From Nocardioides luteus (GTDB taxonomy: Bacteria > Actinomycetota > Actinomycetes > Propionibacteriales > Nocardioidaceae), in the NCBI RefSeq assembly GCF_000960475.2, contig NZ_JZDQ02000032.1, forward strand, positions 16,738 to 80,737: a stretch of 64,000 nucleotides of DNA, given 5' to 3'. Within the stretch, counting starts at the first letter, position 1. Every line of letters begins with the position of its first letter. Under the pieces are notes generated by a model. It was not told the DNA's origin. It did not search any database and saw only the letters and a program-made list of their open reading frames with translations. The translations under genes and the position numbers were made by a program. Of this stretch, positions 61,984 to 64,000 are shown piece after piece.

Positions 61984-62856
61984 ATGAGTGACGTGCGCAT
62001 CAGGATCGACCTCGCCTACGACGGCACCATGTTCCACGGCTGGGCGACCCAGCCGGGGCTGCGTACCGTCCAGGGCGTGCTGCAGGACGCGCTGGCGACC
62101 GCGCTGCGGGTGCCGTCGACGGGGGAGCGGTCCCTGGTGTGGGTCACGGTCGCCGGGCGCACCGACTCGGGCGTGCACGCCCGCGGTCAGGTGGCGCACT
62201 TCGACATCGACGCCGAGGTGCTCGAGTCCTCGCGGGGACGCTCGGAGCAGTCGCCGCTCGATGCGCTGGTGCGCCGGCTGAACGGGATCCTCCCGGCCGA
62301 CCTGCGGATCCGTGCCGCCATCGAGGCGCCGGAGGGGTTCAACGCCCGGTTCTCGGCGCTGTCGCGGCGCTACGTCTACCGGATCGTGGACGACCCTGCG
62401 TACGTCGACCCGCTGCAGCGCGGCCACGTGCTCTACCGGACCCGGCCGCTCGACCTGTCGCTGATGAACGTCGCCTCCGCCGATCTCGTCGGGCTCAACG
62501 ACTTCGCCACCTTCTGCAAGCCGCGCGAGGGGGCGACCACGATCCGCGACCTGCGCCAGCTCAGCTGGGAGCGGCGGCCCGACGGGATCATCGAGGCGAC
62601 CGTCCTGGCCGACGCGTTCTGCCACTCGATGGTGAGGTCGCTGGTCGGGTGCCTGATGGTGATCGGGGAGGGCCGCAAGGACGTCACCTGGGCCAAGGAG
62701 TCGCTGGCCACACGCTCACGGTCCTCGTCGATCCCGATCGCGCCGGCCAACGGTCTGACCCTCGAAGAGGTCGCCTACCCGCCCGACGAGATGCTGGCGG
62801 CCCAGCACGAACGCACCATGAACCGCAGAGAGGCGAGCGAGCTTGACCGGGACTGA
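61984..62856 (+). CDS. truA: tRNA pseudouridine(38-40) synthase
   Basis: 290 residues. RIDLAYDGTMFHGWATQPGLRTVQGVLQDAL, the catalytic Asp61 in AGRTDSGVHARGQVAHFD, FNARFSALSRRYVYRI and SFCH-type FCHSMVRSLVGCLMVIGEGR are all intact. It modifies the anticodon stem. It is a usual follower of rplQ in actinobacteria, here separated by two minus-strand genes. Overlaps the methyltransferase by 14 bases. Confidence 0.96.
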   Translation: MSDVRIRIDLAYDGTMFHGWATQPGLRTVQGVLQDALATALRVPSTGERSLVWVTVAGRTDSGVHARGQVAHFDIDAEVLESSRGRSEQSPLDALVRRLNGILPADLRIRAAIEAPEGFNARFSALSRRYVYRIVDDPAYVDPLQRGHVLYRTRPLDLSLMNVASADLVGLNDFATFCKPREGATTIRDLRQLSWERRPDGIIEATVLADAFCHSMVRSLVGCLMVIGEGRKDVTWAKESLATRSRSSSIPIAPANGLTLEEVAYPPDEMLAAQHERTMNRREASELDRD

Positions 62857-63460
62857 CGACGAGCACTACTTCTCCGCCGACCCGTCGGTGCCCTTCGAGC
62901 GGATCCCCGTCTCGGCCACCGTGTGGGACATGGACCTGTCGCTGGTCTCGGGGTCGGGAGTCTTCGCCAAGGGCCGCCTGGACATCGGCACCTCGGTGCT
63001 CTTCAAGGAGACCGAGCCGCCCTCGCTGAAGCCCGGTGCGCGGATCCTCGACCTCGGCTGCGGCTACGGCGTGATCGGGCTCGCGCTGGGGCTCGTCGCT
63101 CCGGAGGCGTACGTCACCGGCGTCGACGTCAACGAGCGGGCGGTCCTGCTGGCCAACGAGAACGCGGCTGGTCTCGGGATCGGTGACCGATATCGCGCCG
63201 CGGTCCCGGCCGAGATCGACCCGGAGGTGACGTACGACGAGATCTGGAGCAACCCGCCGATCCGGATCGGCAAGCAGGCGCTCCACGAGCTCCTCCTGAC
63301 CTGGCTCCCGCGCCTGGCCCCCGGCGGCCGCGCGGTCATGGTCGTCGGCAAGAACCTCGGCGGCGACTCGCTCCAGCGCTGGCTCGGCGAGCAGGGGTTC
63401 CCGACCGAGCGGATCGGCAGCGCCAAGGGCTTCCGGGTCCTGGAGACGCGCCGCGCCTGA
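62843..63460 (+). CDS. class I SAM-dependent methyltransferase (RsmC/MTS-like)
   Basis: 205 residues from a TTG at 62843, inside the truA end. The SAM loop ARILDLGCGYGVIGLALGLV, the acidic GVDVNERAVLLANEN and NPPI in IWSNPPIRIGK (the N-P-P-[YFW] catalytic motif of amino-group methyltransferases, with Ile last) match the MTS domain of RsmC, which makes m2G in 16S rRNA. The N-terminal half of full RsmC is missing, as in the short actinobacterial forms. Downstream of truA, with an RNA-modification context. Confidence 0.87.
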   Translation: MTGTDDEHYFSADPSVPFERIPVSATVWDMDLSLVSGSGVFAKGRLDIGTSVLFKETEPPSLKPGARILDLGCGYGVIGLALGLVAPEAYVTGVDVNERAVLLANENAAGLGIGDRYRAAVPAEIDPEVTYDEIWSNPPIRIGKQALHELLLTWLPRLAPGGRAVMVVGKNLGGDSLQRWLGEQGFPTERIGSAKGFRVLETRRA

Positions 63461-63536
63461 ACGGTCCAGGTGCCGGTTTCCGCCGTCTCGCGCGTCTCGG
63501 GGCCGGTTGCGCAGGGTGCGCTGGGAGACTCCGCCC

Positions 63537-63917
63537 ATGACCAACCGTGTGATGACGACTCCCGCGCTGACGAACGGGCAGCGCCTGGCCCGCTCCTACC
63601 AGGCCTGGGGCGTGGCCGCGCTGGTGAGCCTGGTGACGGTGCTGCCCGTCTACCTCGCGGTCACGAGGTCCGGGATCGAGCTGTCGCGGCTGGAGAGCGT
63701 GCCGCTGATGATCGTCGTCGGGCTGATCGGGCCGGTGCTCGGGGCCTTCCTGAGCGCACGCGCCGGCCTGGGCCGGTTCTGCACCGGGGCCGCGTTCGTG
63801 ATCATCGCGACCCCGATGACGAGCCTCCCGCTGCTGGCGATCCCGGCGTACGTCCTGGCGCCCTGGATCGCCGTGGCGATCAGCGAGGAGCCGGCGCCGC
63901 AGCAGTGGAACGGCTGA
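63537..63917 (+). CDS. small membrane protein of unknown function
   Basis: 126 residues from ATG 63537 (GGGAG nine bases upstream; a longer frame from 63507 is possible). Three membrane helices (about 27-48, 61-81, 90-115), with a Pro/Gln tail. No family recognised. The last 83 bases of the window hold no gene I can support. Confidence 0.65.
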   Translation: MTNRVMTTPALTNGQRLARSYQAWGVAALVSLVTVLPVYLAVTRSGIELSRLESVPLMIVVGLIGPVLGAFLSARAGLGRFCTGAAFVIIATPMTSLPLLAIPAYVLAPWIAVAISEEPAPQQWNG

Positions 63918-64000
63918 GACATCAGTCCGGGACCGGCCTCATGCCCCACCTGACCCGAGTCGGCCCGTTGTGACGCAGACACCGCCGAGTCGGCTCGTCT

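Overview
The window is high-GC actinobacterial chromosome. The gene set (XPB-type helicase pair, DUF3027, DUF2530, two conservon operons, zinc-type S14, str/S10/spc/alpha ribosomal clusters in canonical order) fits Actinomycetota. From memory of the protein styles I would place it in Propionibacteriales, close to Nocardioidaceae (Nocardioides or a relative), but this is inference. Nearly all DNA is coding. I see no tRNA, rRNA, CRISPR array, insertion sequence or prophage.

Layout. 1-4.8 kb (minus): the start of a secreted alpha-L-rhamnosidase behind a LacI-type operator, then the XPB helicase and its helicase-associated partner. 4.8-8.8 kb: an operon of PP2C phosphatase, FHA protein and RDD-FHA membrane protein, with an unusual leader ORF and hairpin before the last gene. 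8.9-12.9 kb: signal peptidase I, a NIT-domain membrane protein, orphan LarE, an M50 peptidase and a cold-shock protein. 13.3-18.0 kb: conservon 1 (NIT sensor ATPase CvnA, roadblock CvnB, DUF742 CvnC, small GTPase CvnD). Its cvnB carries an apparent one-base frameshift. 18.1-21.4 kb: DUF3027, DUF2530, a small DUF1059-like protein and a MarR-MFS pair. 21.4-26.0 kb: str operon rpsL-rpsG-fusA-tuf. 26.1-35.6 kb: ten kilobases between the str and S10 operons, holding trmB, an AraC-VOC pair and a MoxR/DUF58/DUF4350/DUF4129/SpoIIM/RDD membrane cluster. 36.0-48.8 kb: S10 and spc operons through secY-adk-map; rplD carries a C-terminal sunset-like domain. 48.8-56.2 kb: an accessory block between map and infA with a phosphopantetheinyl transferase, an enterochelin-esterase-like hydrolase, an LLM flavin oxidoreductase and conservon 2, whose fifth gene is a StyA-type flavin monooxygenase. 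56.2-60.2 kb: infA-rpmJ and the alpha operon to rplQ. 60.2-64 kb: a membrane protein, a ketopantoate-reductase-like protein, truA, a methyltransferase and a small membrane protein.

How the parts connect. Ribosomal, secretion (secY, lepB) and maturation (map, trmB, truA) genes form the housekeeping backbone. The two conservons (Ras/MglA-like GTPase, roadblock partner and sensor ATPase modules) and the PP2C/FHA operon are signalling modules. The observations most worth following are the conservon-StyA linkage, the NIT-only paralogue beside conservon 1 with its broken cvnB, the L4-sunset fusion, the 22-base leader element shared by rpsL and rpsJ, and the leader ORF plus ribosome-site hairpin in the FHA operon.
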